Below are positions 11,972-23,300 of a DNA stretch of 64,000 nt, piece after piece (position 1 is the stretch's first letter; each line of letters begins with the position of its first letter). The translations under genes and the position numbers were made by a program. The stretch comes from Salticus scenicus (taxonomy: Eukaryota > Arthropoda > Arachnida > Araneae > Salticidae): positions 263,453,356 to 263,517,355 of the forward strand of contig OZ005652.1 of NCBI GenBank assembly GCA_963930645.1, in the 5' to 3' direction. The notes beneath the pieces are model-generated. The model was not told the DNA's origin. It made no database searches and was given only the letters and a program-made list of their open reading frames with translations.

Positions 11972-12991
11972 CACTCACACGGCTTTCTCTTACCCTGAAA
12001 TTTAATACTATAAATACAGGTTGCAGATTAATAGGTAAGATAACGAGTACTGTTATGTAAACCTATGTTAAACAATTCATATTAGGCTTCTGAAGAGTTT
12101 AATATGATAAGTAGTTCTGTGTGAGGGGAGCTACCGCCCTCCTCAACCCCCCGTTTCATTAATGCACCTACATTTATATAGAACTTAATTCGATTATTAA
12201 AAAATAATTCTCTTTTTAAAAAATAATTTATTAAAATTATTATTTAAAAAAATTATCTTTCATGATAATGCAGACGATTTCCATATTAGAGAAGTAGCAT
12301 AACACCAAATATCCAAAAAAAGTCCATTTTATTCTCAATATTAAAAAACAAACAAAAAAAAAGTACGATTTTTTTTCTAAGTTTTTTTTCGTTAAAAGTA
12401 AAAAAAAAATCGATAACTTTGTTTTAAATTATCGCAGATCGATGGTTCAAACATTCGTTTTAAAGGCATTGGCGAGCTCTTTTGAAAGATATCCATCATG
12501 AAAATTTACTCCCCTAGAGGGGGGACTTCCCCCCCCCAGGGGGGGAGGCGAGGCTCCTACATACACGAAATTTTTTTCCCAGTTAACTGTCTCTATTATA
12601 AAAAATATATATTTGTTTCATTTGGTTTAGTGCAGTCTATAGACGTTGCAATTTCCCCCATAGACGTAATGTATTAGAATTATCTTGATTGTCCCTGTAC
12701 ACGAACCATTTTCTTGATCTTTAAGAAAAGCTTACTGTAGCATCCCTATATGATACACATTTAGAATACCAAGTTTGAACTTTCTGCCATAATTTGTTTT
12801 TGAGATATGCTGATAACAGACAGACACACAGACACACACACGGACACACACACAGAACACACACAGACCATTTGCTAAAAACATGATTTTCGTATTCAGG
12901 GGACCTCAAAACGTGTAAATATAACAAAATCTCGCGTTCGAAAATTTGACCCAAAAACAATACTTTCTCTACCTCATGGGTAAGAGAAAGT
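11972..12991 (+). mobile_element. Helentron-like element, family F4, copy a (complete ends)
   Basis: 5' end TCTG at 11972 with stem-loop GTGTG/CACAC (11976-11990). The subterminal arm TTTCTCTTACCC (11994-12005) follows. The 3' hairpin (12962-12991) ends with the complementary arm GGGTAAGAGAAA. Between are a G/C-run hairpin (12513-12553), a CA-rich tract (about 12820-12868) and the conserved block with CTCAAAACGTGTAAAT. No Rep/helicase frame is present, so the element is non-autonomous. It is flanked by A-rich DNA on both sides. Confidence 0.7.
12513..12553. repeat. Alternating C-run/G-run cluster
   Basis: CCCC, GGGGGG, CCCCCCCCC and GGGGGGG blocks follow one another, able to form hairpins or quadruplexes. 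It lies within F4 copy a. The rest of the element is AT-rich, so this patch stands out. Confidence 0.8.
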
Positions 12992-13539
12992 AAAAATGGT
13001 TTATTGTTTTTGAAAAAAAAAAAAAAAAAGTAATATTTCCATGAATACACGTGGTAGTTTCATAAAATTTTATACAGATAATTAGACAAATCCTCATAAT
13101 CACGTGATATAACCAAAATACATTTCAAGCATTACTTTTTACAGGATGGCCCAAAACATTTTGGTTTTTGTTTACTTTTTTACTGGTTCTCTTTTCATAT
13201 TCTGAACAAAACTTTTGTTGTAATATATGAGGTATAACAAGTTCTTTATATACCTAAAGTTTCAAGATGATTCCTAAAGTACTTTTCTATATATATGACA
13301 AAACGTCTAAATTCGAATGTGTCCAAATACTTATTAGTAGATAGTGTATTAATACTTCCCTTTCTTATACGCACTTCCTACATTAAGTTCTATTTTACAT
13401 TTGAACTATGAACTATATTCCTTTGCTATACAAGATTTTTTCAAGTTAAACTTTATTATATTCTTGTTTATTTTAATAAATTTCCCTTCTAACTCTAATT
13501 AAAGCTCTATATATGCTGAAATACAAAAAAAAAAAAAAA
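12992..13539. other. AT-rich stretch, no gene seen
   Basis: AT-rich, unique-looking DNA ending in a poly-A run just before F3 copy A. Confidence 0.5.
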
Positions 13540-13596
13540 TCTGGAGTGACTCCACTCGACTTTCCGAACATTGAGTAATTAACAGTTTTGTAGATA
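13540..13596 (+). mobile_element. Helentron-like family F3, copy A, left piece
   Basis: Starts TCTGGAGTG; the stem-loop GAGTG/CACTC precedes ACTTTCCGAACA. The same text begins F3 copy B at 30548. The copy is cut by the LTR retrotransposon and resumes at 29573. The retrotransposon therefore inserted into a pre-existing F3 element. Confidence 0.85.
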
Positions 13597-14981
13597 TGTT
13601 AAGATGGATTTCGGTTTCCTACAAAAACTGTATTTCTTAAATGTTAATATTTTAAATTTTTGCCAATATTTTAAATTTCAATATTTTATTTTCATCTTTT
13701 GTAATATTTTATTTTCATCTTTATTCAAAACTTTTATATTATTACAAGAATTTAAATTTCACTGGAACTGTTTCCTTTTTTTTTTACTTTATTCAGAAAC
13801 TTGTTTATTTTTACAAAAACTATATTTTTCAGACCCTTTTCTCAGAAAACTATATTATTTAAAATTTATCAATTATAAAAGAAAATGTTAAATGTTACAC
13901 GAACGGTTTAAATTTTTATTTAAAAACTTATATATACTCTTTTAAAAGTTTATAAAAACTCAAGTTTTTCCTGCCTTGGCTGTAGGTAGCGGCACTTAAG
14001 AATTTTCTCATTTTTTTTTCTTCTTCTCGGAAAACAAGATGTTTTGGGGTAGACTGACTTTTCCAGGTGTTGTTGAGTGATTGTTTATTAGGCTTCTCTC
14101 TAACTTTCTGGAAAAACACTTTGTGTGTTCTCTTTTACCGGGAAACTGAGCGGTTGACGACTCAAAAAAAAATGCTATCTGGCCTGTGAAAGGCCGAAGT
14201 TCATGTGTGGAGAGGAGTAACTTTAAACTTTTTATGTTTCTGAGGATGACATAAATTCGTGTCTATGACAAGGGTATGTCTGAAAATCTGGCGAGTTCAA
14301 ACAAGGTTCAAGACTGGAATTTTGGGAGATTGGCCATATGTCCTTTCCCTCCGCGACTCGGGGGATCGGAGAAAATGTTTTTTTTTTTATTTCTTCAGTG
14401 TGGGGTGAATTTAGATACGCCCCAAGCAGGGGCCTGCCTCTAACCAATGGGGCACGTTACGAATTTCGAGACTAGGAGGGGTTTAGACTATATTATTTCT
14501 CATTGGGCAACGAATAATTGTAGAAAGGCGGGTTGGCAACACTCGAGATCTAGTTCTACGCTTTTTGAGAAAAAAAAAAGAGAGGCATTGGAGGCAAGAC
14601 CAAGCTAGCATAAAGAGCTACGGCTCGGGGGGCTCCGGGACAGAGGGGCCCCTTCGGCCAGTGGAAATTGACAGAACGGTTGGGGTGAGAAAGGAAGCAA
14701 CATCATCGAATCGTCCTCTCCTCTATTAGGAAGAAAAGAATGAACGGTGCCGGGAGAACCTACAGGTGCGCGGAACACTAACCGGTACAGCTTCTCGGCT
14801 AACCCCGAAGTCTGGAGTCGACGGGAAGTATTCAGGGATCCAGATTCCTTTTCGCCGGTGGAAGCCAGCCACCCCCCAGCGGGTATCAAGTAATATTTTA
14901 TATGGAATTACCTAGCCGACTACCCCATCAATGAAGACCTTTTTTTGAGGTGGGAGATGGGGCGGCTTTAAAACCATCGTC

Positions 14982-15160
14982 AGCATGTTAGTAGCCTTCG
15001 CACTGGGTTGCCGTAAGCCCCAGCCGATAATCAACTGCGTGAAGGAGCACTGCTTCGGTCAGCATATTCACTAGGTCGCCGAAAGCCCTAGCCGATAATC
15101 AACTGCGTGAAGGAGCCCTTCGCTCTTCAGCATACTCACCAAGTCGCCTACAAATCCTAG
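14982..15160 (+). repeat. Short tandem units inside the LTR
   Basis: About 2.5 units of 68-79 bp, each beginning AGCAT and sharing AGCCGATAATCAACTGCGTG. The same units occur in the 3' LTR at about 27501-27680. They sit in the GC-rich part and may be promoter or RNA-structure modules; that role is inference. Confidence 0.8.
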
Positions 15161-15266
15161 TTCGTATCAAGTCAAGCCCCAGCGTTGAGTTACTAAAGCC
15201 CTTAGTCCTGATAGCCAGACTCCTGTTTCGTCAAAGGACCGACAGCCACAACCTGTGAAGGTCTTC

Positions 15267-15272
15267 GTAAGT
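15267..15272 (+). promoter_or_regulatory. Candidate splice donor in the LTR (GTAAGT)
   Basis: A perfect GTAAGT occurs exactly where the GC-rich leader-like part turns AT-rich. A strong acceptor-like site (T-run then CAG, ending 17513) lies after the primer site. A leader intron is possible but unproven. Confidence 0.3.
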
Positions 15273-15938
15273 TATTTAACCCTTTTATGATTTATTCACT
15301 GAGTGTATTTAACTAAAAAATGTATAATACTCTAGGATTTTTACATTTATATGGTGTATGAATTGTTTAAAAGGAAAGAGAAGGGAAAGCTGTTTATCAG
15401 CCATTGTAAAAGATCGTAATATATTTCCAAATTTTCATATGTTTCTGTCTTGTGGAGGATATTATGATTAAATAAATATTATTTTTTTTTATTTTAAGAG
15501 AATTTGTTTTTTTTTATATAGATTCTATTGTCGAGTATTTGTAACTATTTTAGATTATATAATAATACGCGTGATTTGGAGTTTCAAAGATTAAGTCATC
15601 TTTTAACTACATATTTTTAATTATTGAAAGTAGGTTTTTAATTCATTAGAGAATTCTTAGGTTAGAAATTTTTATGTTATTTAGCCGAAAAGAAAGATAA
15701 CCTATAGGAGGTAATCTAATTATTTAGAAAGTATGTAAGATGATAATATTTGGGCAAAAATTAAAGTCTCCAATGATGTACAGTGATGACAGTATACCTT
15801 TATTATTCTGGAGTAGGATGAATTTGTTAATGAGAATTTATAGGTACACATATTGAGTTAGAGCTGGTTAACTCTGTTATAACTTTTTAATAGAAAGGCT
15901 TTAATATAGAATAAATGTAGCTAGTATTGATTTGTCTT

Positions 15939-15974
<36 letters not shown>

Positions 15975-17082
15975 GATTGAATTTTATGGTGGGGAAAGTT
16001 TAACGACAAGGATTATATACATATATTAAAGGTTGTAGGAACATTCTTTTCAAATGAAATCATTAAATAAAATCGTAACTGGACATCTTCAGTTAGCGAC
16101 TTTAACCTTCTGATTGGGAATTGTAAAAAAAAAAAAAAGAATATATATAGATTGAAGTTAAATAAGTTGTATAGTCAAATCTTGTGACTTAGATAGTAGG
16201 ATTTAAAATCTGGTCAATAAACGATTCCCAAAGAAGGTTGAGGTGGTAAGTTTTTCCTTTTCAGGTGCCGTCTGAAAGAAGAAATAAAAAATTTTTTTTA
16301 TTCTTGTTTATGTATTTGTGGTGTCTGTGTACTGAAGGGTCCAGTTGTATTGGAAGATTTAGGTATAAAATTTGGTTACATTGAGGTCTATGATTTAATA
16401 ATATAGTAACATAAAAGTAACAACGCTGTCATCATTGTCCTTCATTTTTACTTGGGTTTCTTATGGGTACACAACGCAGGTTTTTATTTTGTTTAAAGTA
16501 AATTATATTTTATTTGTGAGAGCTAAATCGAAAGGTGAAGTAACGATTTTAAATCTTCTTTTGACACTATACGATACTGGCCAATTTTGTTTTATTTTTT
16601 TTTTTATCTTTTTGCCTTATTTTAGAAACTTGATATATATATATATATAAGAAGTTACTGGTAAAGATAATAGGTTCAAATTAAATTTAGACATGAGTTT
16701 TTTTTTGTTTATTCCTTTATTTTATTTTATAGTCTTTTATACACAAAAAAAAAATCTGTAAATTATAGAATCTTAATATTTATTAATTTAATATATTTTA
16801 TTTGAAGTTAGATTTATTATTAATAGAGTTAAAATTCCAGGTAGAGTTGAATTTACTAATTTAGAAGCAAATTGATAGTTTATATCATTCATAAAGTGTA
16901 AATAGTTTTGTTTAAAGAAAGCATCAACTTTAAGAAGGGTAAAAGAGAAAGAGCCATTATAATTGATTAAAGCAACTTAGTTATATAAGGAAAATCTATG
17001 TATGTAAAGGATAGAAAGATTAAATTTAAAAATAATGGTGAGAAAAACTATTTAACTTTTCACACCATAATATCTGGTGCTC

Positions 17083-17100
17083 TGGTGCCGTGACCAGGAT
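17083..17100 (+). other. Primer binding site, tRNA-His
   Basis: TGGTGCCGTGACCAGGAT is the reverse complement of the 3' end of eukaryotic tRNA-His (discriminator-CCA plus acceptor and T-arm). It starts 11 nt after the 5' LTR end, where the minus-strand primer is expected. Confidence 0.85.
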
Positions 17101-17544
17101 CCCAGATAATAGTTATTGCGGGATAGAAAAGATTCTTTTTAATTGTGATGCTTAATATTATTAATTTGCAGTATAGTATGTATCAAAATTATATATAAAA
17201 ATCCTCTTTGGGGAAAATAACCTTTTTTTTTTCATTGTTCTATTCGTTGAAATTATTTTTCTTTTATTATTGTGTTTTGTGCTTTTATTGATTTTTTTAT
17301 AGAAGTATATTTATACCCAATGTATTAATTCTTTCTAACAATATAATTAATTTTGGTATTGCCCTCTCCTTGCATTTGAAGTTTCCCCTCAAAGGAAGGA
17401 TATATTTTTTTTTCTTTTTCTCTCTCTCGTTATATTTTTTTTTTATTTACTTAGCCCCCCTATATATATATAATTTGATCCAAAATTAATGATAACAAAA
17501 TATTTTTTTTCAGTCTGTTTTTATTTAAAAATTTTACAAAAAAA
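17101..17544 (+). other. Retrotransposon leader, part 1
   Basis: Non-coding AT-rich leader between the primer site and the inserted F1 element. It includes pyrimidine runs and a CAG at 17511-17513 that could act as a splice acceptor. Confidence 0.6.
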
Positions 17545-19003
17545 TCTGATGTGGGCACCACATGACTTCCTTATACACTTTTAGAAATATACATAATGTT
17601 AAAAAATATTGTCACTGGACCCGAAACAGTTGGCTAAAAATATTTTTAAAAAATGCATGCATACGTAAAAAAAAAAAAAAATAAATAAATAAATAAAATT
17701 GTGCCTTGAGGGGACTCATTTTAAAATCCTTGGGGGGGGGGGGGACTCATGTCAAAGTTGTGCCTTGGGGGGACTCATGTCAAAGTTGGGCCTTGGGGGG
17801 CCTTATTTCAAAGTTGCACCTTGGGGGGACTCATGTCAAAGTTATGCCTTGGGGGGGGACTCATGTCAAAGTTGTACCTTTGGGAGGACTCATGTGCCTT
17901 GGGGGGGACTCATGTCAAAGTTGTGCCTTGGGGGGGGGGACTTCGGATCCGAAACAATTGGATAAAAGTGTTAAAAAATGCATTTTCACCGTGTTTCTGA
18001 ACTATTCCGGAAGTTTCAAATCTCTAACTAGTCGGGAACGGGAAGTTAGTTAAATAGATTTTCTGTTGAATCATATAAACGCTGCTAAAGGCAGCAGTGA
18101 CACGAAGCAATTGGCTAAAAATATTTAAAAAATGCATTGTCACCGTGTTCTGAGCTTTTCTGGAAGTTTTAAATGTCTAGCTAGTCGGGAAGTTAGTTAA
18201 AAATCGATTGCAAGATTTGTACTGGTAACGCTGCCGAAGGCAGCAGGTATCGGAAACAGTTGGCCAAAAATATTAAAAAAACGCATTGTAAACGTGTTCT
18301 GAGCTTTTCTGAAAGTTTCAAATGTCTAGCTAGTCGGGAAGTCAGTTAAATTGCAAGATTTGTCCAAACCGTTTTTGAGTTATTACCGTTTTTTGATACA
18401 TTATGGCCAAAACCAATGTATTTTTGGTCATTATGAACCTAATTTTCCTAAATATCTCCAAAATGGAAAATCATACAAAGTCCAAAAAGGGAGGTGCAGA
18501 ACTATATGTTATAACAAACCTATGTACCAATTCGCAACTTTCTACGTTCAACCGTTTTTGAGTTATTACCGTTTTTTGATACATTATGGCCAAAACCTAT
18601 GTATTTTTGTCATTATGAACCTAATTTTCCTAAATATCTCCAAAACGGAAAATCATACAAAGTCCAAAACGGGAGGTGCACAACTAGATGTTATAACAAA
18701 CCTATGTACCAATTCGCAACTTTCTACGTCCAACCGTTTTTGAGTTATGCGACATACACACACACACACACACAGACACACACACACATACAGACGTCAC
18801 GAAAAATCGTGTAAAATCGCTTATATCTCTAAAACGAGAGCTCGTGTTCAGACGACACTTGCAGGTGTACAACTATACATCATGACAGTCACACGTATAA
18901 ATTGGCAACATTCAGCGATCATTCGTTTTCGAGCAATGTGAAATACAAAATCCATTTCGCAAATCGGGATTACTATACTTCCTTATACTTTGTATAAGGA
19001 AGT
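17545..19003 (+). mobile_element. Helentron-like element, family F1, copy a (complete ends)
   Basis: Starts TCTG followed by the stem-loop ATGTGG/CCACAT (17549-17563) and arm ACTTCCTTATAC (17565-17576). It ends in a perfect hairpin (18977-19003) whose arms are ACTTCCTTATAC and GTATAAGGAAGT. The centre has a 28-bp G-run minisatellite, then diverged 'CTAGTCGGGAAGTTAGTTAAA' units, two 184-bp units (from about 18367 and 18551) and a CA tract. No real protein. It sits in the untranslated leader of the retrotransposon, flanked by A runs on both sides. Confidence 0.8.
17703..17941 (+). repeat. 28-bp G-run minisatellite
   Basis: Around 8-9 imperfect units of GGGGGGACTCATGTCAAAGT plus TGTGCCTT, with variable G-run length. 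The same array, reversed, is in F1 copy d. Repetitive peptide frames across it are by-products of the repeat. Confidence 0.92.
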
Positions 19004-19232
19004 AAAAAAGGGGGTAAACACGATTTGATAATTTATACTCAGTAAACTGTTTAAATGCTAAGCTTTTATTAAACTATCTTTAATTATATGCGTCATTTAG
19101 AAATTTTCTAGACTTTTATTTCAAAAAAAAAAAAAAAAAAAAAAGAATTAAAGGGGGTGGATAAATTTTTTTTTGATAACATCTGGCTAAAATAAAATTA
19201 GAATAAATAGATTGTACTGATAAATTACTAAA
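19004..19232 (+). other. Retrotransposon leader, part 2
   Basis: Non-coding leader between the inserted F1 element and gag. It contains a poly-A run at about 19123-19144. Confidence 0.6.
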
Positions 19233-20334
19233 ATGACAGGGTCCAGTAGTAAAGAAACGCAAGTGGATTCAGAGCTGGGAGGTAGTGTACTCCAAAATGA
19301 GTCCCTCTTTTCGCAAGGTCAAAATTCGAGTGCTGCCCTGGCAGTGGGGGGGGAAAACGCGCAGTGCCAGAGAAGAGCACTCCTCTTGGATAATCTCTCT
19401 TTCATCCCAGTTTTTACAGGGAGAGACCCCTCTTTTTCTGTCGGCGAATTCTTTTCAAAATTTCACGAGTTTGCTCGTTTCCTAGGATGGAAACAGGAAG
19501 AGCTTTTCTTCGCTGCTACTCAGCGCTTGGCAGGGACAGCACAGCAGCTGTACAGGGACCACAAGATGCATGTTAAAGATTTCGGCGATTTAAAAAAATT
19601 ATTGAGAGATAGGTTCGGGGCAAAGGAGGATTTGCACAAAATGATACACGATTTTTGGTCCTTTGTACAGTTACCCGACATGTCGGTGGCAGATTTTATG
19701 GCTAAGGCAAAAGTTAGGGCTAGAAGGGCTCTAGAGGCGCAGAAAATCCCCCCCCCCCGAAAATTTAGCGCAAACCGAAAGAGAGTGGCTTCTTGCTCTT
19801 TTACTGAAGAACCTTAGGCCAGAAATAAGAAAAGGAGTTATAGCTAGGTCCCCTACTACGGTTGAAGAAGTCGAACGCATTGCGCTCGCAGAAGAGGAAG
19901 CTTTTCTTTCGGTTAGCCCCCAGCAAGTCTCTAGCTCAAGCGGCTATGGGGTTGAGATGGCCTGTGCGGCCCAAGTAGCGACCCAGGATAGGTCAGCAGC
20001 TCCCCACCAGACGCTAGCGAATCTTATTGCTGATTTATCAGTACAAGTTTCGCATCTTTCCTCAAAAGTCCAAAGCCTCGAGAGTAGGAGAGATGAGCGA
20101 CCACCTCCGAAATCTAAAAAAGACATTGTGTGTTATTATTGTGGTAAGGCTGGGCATTACAAGAGCGAATGTTTAAAGAGACAGAAAGATGTTCAACAGA
20201 GTAGGAACTCAGCCCAAAATTCTCAAAATTATACTTTCAGAAGCGGATATCGTTCCCAGGGTAGGGGAGGTGCTCAGGTAGGCACTGAAAGATTGCCAAA
20301 TAGTGCCCACAATGAAAACAAACCTTTAAACTAG
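19233..20334 (+). CDS. gag: gag of the large retrotransposon (broken by a C-run shift)
   Basis: Encodes the structural capsid-nucleocapsid polyprotein of a Ty3/gypsy element. The ATG at 19233 lies in a good A-rich context. The first part (to about codon 175) has the alpha-helical Retrotrans_gag character, with a conserved-looking hydrophobic 'F..GR..FSV.EFF..F' start. At 19748-19758 an 11-C run puts the frame out: the original frame stops at 19815-19817, but coding continues in the next frame. That frame carries a CX2CX4HX4C zinc knuckle (20131-20172) and ends at TAG 20332-20334. One C fewer would make a single frame of about 366 codons. The extra C may be a real mutation or a homopolymer error. 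Pol follows in the -1 frame. Confidence 0.85.
20325..20331 (+). promoter_or_regulatory. -1 ribosomal frameshift heptamer TTTAAAC
   Basis: In the gag frame the codons read CCT TTA AAC TAG, so T-TTA-AAC is a canonical X-XXY-YYZ slippery site directly before the gag stop. Slipping one base back continues in CTA GAG GGG, the pol frame, which is open from 20316. Stem-forming text follows (for example ACCT/AGGT around 20346-20357), but I could not fold it. Confidence 0.8.
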
Positions 20335-23300
20335 AGGGGATCTCACCTAGGGAGGTAGAGGCTTGGGATCTGGCACCTTCAACACAAATACCTCAAAATA
20401 CTGAATATTTCTATTCAGGTTGGAACAAATCTTTTGTAAATAAACTGCCTATATTATCATTTTTCTATAAAGGTGAACATCATAATGTGTTAATTGATTC
20501 TGGGTGTTCCTGCAATTTGATAGCTAGTAATATTGTAAAAAAAATTAGGGGAATAAGTAAACAGATTTGTTCAACAAATCTCAGAACACTTTTAGGCGGT
20601 GAAGTTACCTTAAGAAATAAGGCAGAGCTACAGTTTAAATTAGGAAAAACGGAATTTTCTGACATTTTTGCTATATGTGATGGCTCTCTATCTCCAAGTT
20701 TTCAAGTTATTTTAGGGATACCTTGGCTTAATAAATACAATATTAAAGTAGATTTCAAAAACAAAACACTTACTGGAGATAATTTTGAAATTTTGTTTGG
20801 GTCTCAACAAGACCAGTCTGTTAATTTTGGCACTGCAATGCTCAACCCTATCCCTATATACGCAAAAACAAAAAAAATTATTCCTTCTCTCTCAGAATCA
20901 GTAATACCTGTAAAAGTAAGAAACATGAACAATTCTAGTTCCAAAAATGTGTTTATTTACCCTCATAAATTTATCTCTGATTCCATTGTCATTAGTCATA
21001 CAGTTTGCCTAAATAACCCTAATAAGTTGTATGTAAAGGTTTTAAATTTAACAGAACAACCTTTTCATTTAAATAAAAATTGTCAACTTGGGTTCTTAGA
21101 GGAAATTGGGGAGGAAGAGCCAAAGCCCCAAGTAAACTTTGGGGAAGTGACAGAAATTGGAGCGTTGGAAAATATAAATTTGCAATGGGACACCGAGTTT
21201 AAATTAGATCACTTAGATGAAAATTTAAAAGAGCAGGTACAAAAATTTTTACAAAAGAACTCGGATGTTTTTGCTGCCTCAGTACTTGATTTACCAGGGT
21301 GTGACACTGTTATGCACAACATAAATTTAAGTGATGACACCCCTGTTAGGAGTTCTCCCTATAGAGTTCCCTACAACTTAAGAGAGGAGATGAATAAACA
21401 AATAAATACACTCATCGAAGCAAAAATTCTTGTGCCATCTAATTCCCCGTATGCATCCCCTATTATTTTAGTTAAGAAGGCGGACGGTTCATTTAGGCTA
21501 GCATGTGATTTCAGGAAATTAAATAATAAAATAGTTAGTGACAATTACCCTATCCCTAATATCTCTGAAACTATAGACTCTTTGGCAGGCGCCAAATATT
21601 TCTCCACTTTAGATCTTACTAGTGGATTTTTTCAACAAAAGATACCTGAAAATCAGCAGCATATTACGGCAATTGTGACGCACGATAAGCTATTACAATG
21701 GACCAGAAGTCCATTCTGTTTAAAATCTTCCCCCGCAGCATTCCAAAGATTAATGAATTTTATTCTAAGTGACTTACAACATCTAAACATTCTAATTTAT
21801 ATAGATGACATCTGCATAGCTTCTAAAGACATAAAATCCCATTTTGAAAAATTAAATTTAGTTTTTGATAGGTTAAGAACCCATAATTTACGTTTAAAGC
21901 CCTCTAAATGCCATTTTTTTAAATCTCAAATAACATTTCTTGGGTTTAACATTAAAAATGGTGAAATTTTTCCTGCTAACAAAAATGTTGAGGTAATAAG
22001 TAAAATTAAGCGGCCTGTAAACAGAAAACAAGTTAGATCTTTTCTGGGATCTGTGGGATTTTACAGAAGGCATATAAGTGATTATTCGAAAAGAACAATA
22101 AACTTAACTAATTTGACAAAAGAAAAGACTAAATTTCAATGGACAGACAAAGCTGAACGAGAATTTTTAGATATGAAAAATGAAATTGCTAAAATTCCTT
22201 CTTTGTTACTTCCCGACATGAAAAAAGATTTTATTTTGTATACAGACAGTTCAGCAGAAGCCATGGGGGCAGTTTTATGTCAGTATGACAACTCAGGTTT
22301 TCCACACCCTGTAGCATTTGCTAGTAGAAAATTAAAAGAGGTTGAGAAAAAGTATTCGGCCACTGAGAGAGAACTGTTGGCCCTAGTTTGGGCAACTCAG
22401 TATTTCAAATGTTACATTTTCCATCGAAAATTCATTATTTACACTGACCACGCGGCCCTCACGTATGCTTTAAAACTTAGAGACCCCACATCTCGAATTG
22501 CTAGATGGTTATGTGCTTTAAGCGAATTTGAATTTGTCGCCAAACATATAAAAGGAAAGTGTAATTCCGTAGCAGACTTTTTGTCGAGGTTTATTGACCA
22601 TGATCTACAAGTTGAGAATAACCCTACCATAGACTGTAATGTACTGGAAAATGTCAATCGAGAAATTCACACCTTAAGTAATGTAGAGTTTTTAGAGGAA
22701 ATCAGGCGCGCTCAAAGTCAAGATAATTTTTGTAAATATGTTAGTGCTAGATTGTGTAAAGGCTTACCTATTGCGCCTAAAAATTATACATTTTCAGTAA
22801 ATAATGAAGTTATTGTGTGCGAAAAAATTAACCCAATTCACAAAAAGGAAAAAGGAGAAAGAATTGTTTTGCCTAAAGCGCTTGTGCCAAAGGTTTTTCA
22901 TATGACACACGAATCTCCAGTAGCATGTCATGCTGGTTTTTACAAAACATTTTTTAGGATAAAAAATAATTATTTCTGGAAAGGGATGTATTCAGACGTT
23001 AAAAGACTAGTGGCTTCCTGTCAATCTTGCTTAGAGTTTAGAGCACACAAACCTAAAAAATTAGCTGAGCTCCAGAGATTAGAAATTCAAAATAAACCGT
23101 TTGATACCATACACTCTGATATCTGTGGCCCTTATCCCATTACTGAAAAGGGAAATAAATATATTGTAAGTTATGTTGACAGTTTTAGTAAATGGCCAGA
23201 AGCCTATGCAGTACAAAACATCACCTCTGATACGTTGGCAGAAACCTTGGCCGACTTTATCTCAAGACATGGGGCACCCACAAAAATAATTACTGATAAA

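Larger units (their letters stand above)
13597..17072 (+). repeat. 5' LTR
   Basis: Begins TGTTAAGATGG and ends CACCATAATA, where similarity to the 3' copy stops. About 3476 bp, several times the usual gypsy LTR length. It is bipartite: roughly 13970-15270 is much richer in G+C, with a CCAAT-like and CTCGG-rich patch and a tandem motif at 14982-15160; the remainder is AT-rich. The promoter start and poly(A) site could not be placed with confidence. Confidence 0.9.

Noticed and set aside
13604..13891. 95-residue Phe/Leu-rich frame
   Set aside because: AT-rich LTR start; low-complexity translation.
14605..14889. 94-residue - strand frame, also at 27124-27408
   Set aside because: It is in both LTRs simply because LTRs are copies. 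No promoter, homology or codon signal supports it. The same applies to the 63-71-residue frames nearby.
17699..18053. Glycine/tryptophan-rich repetitive peptide frames
   Set aside because: All three forward frames are open because of the 28-bp minisatellite; not coding. The same holds for the frames at 49211-49634 on the - strand.
18351..18941. Frames rich in Thr-His repeats
   Set aside because: They run across the CA microsatellite and tandem units of F1; not conserved between copies.
17545..19003. Autonomous Helitron
   Set aside because: No Rep or helicase frame; only non-autonomous structure.
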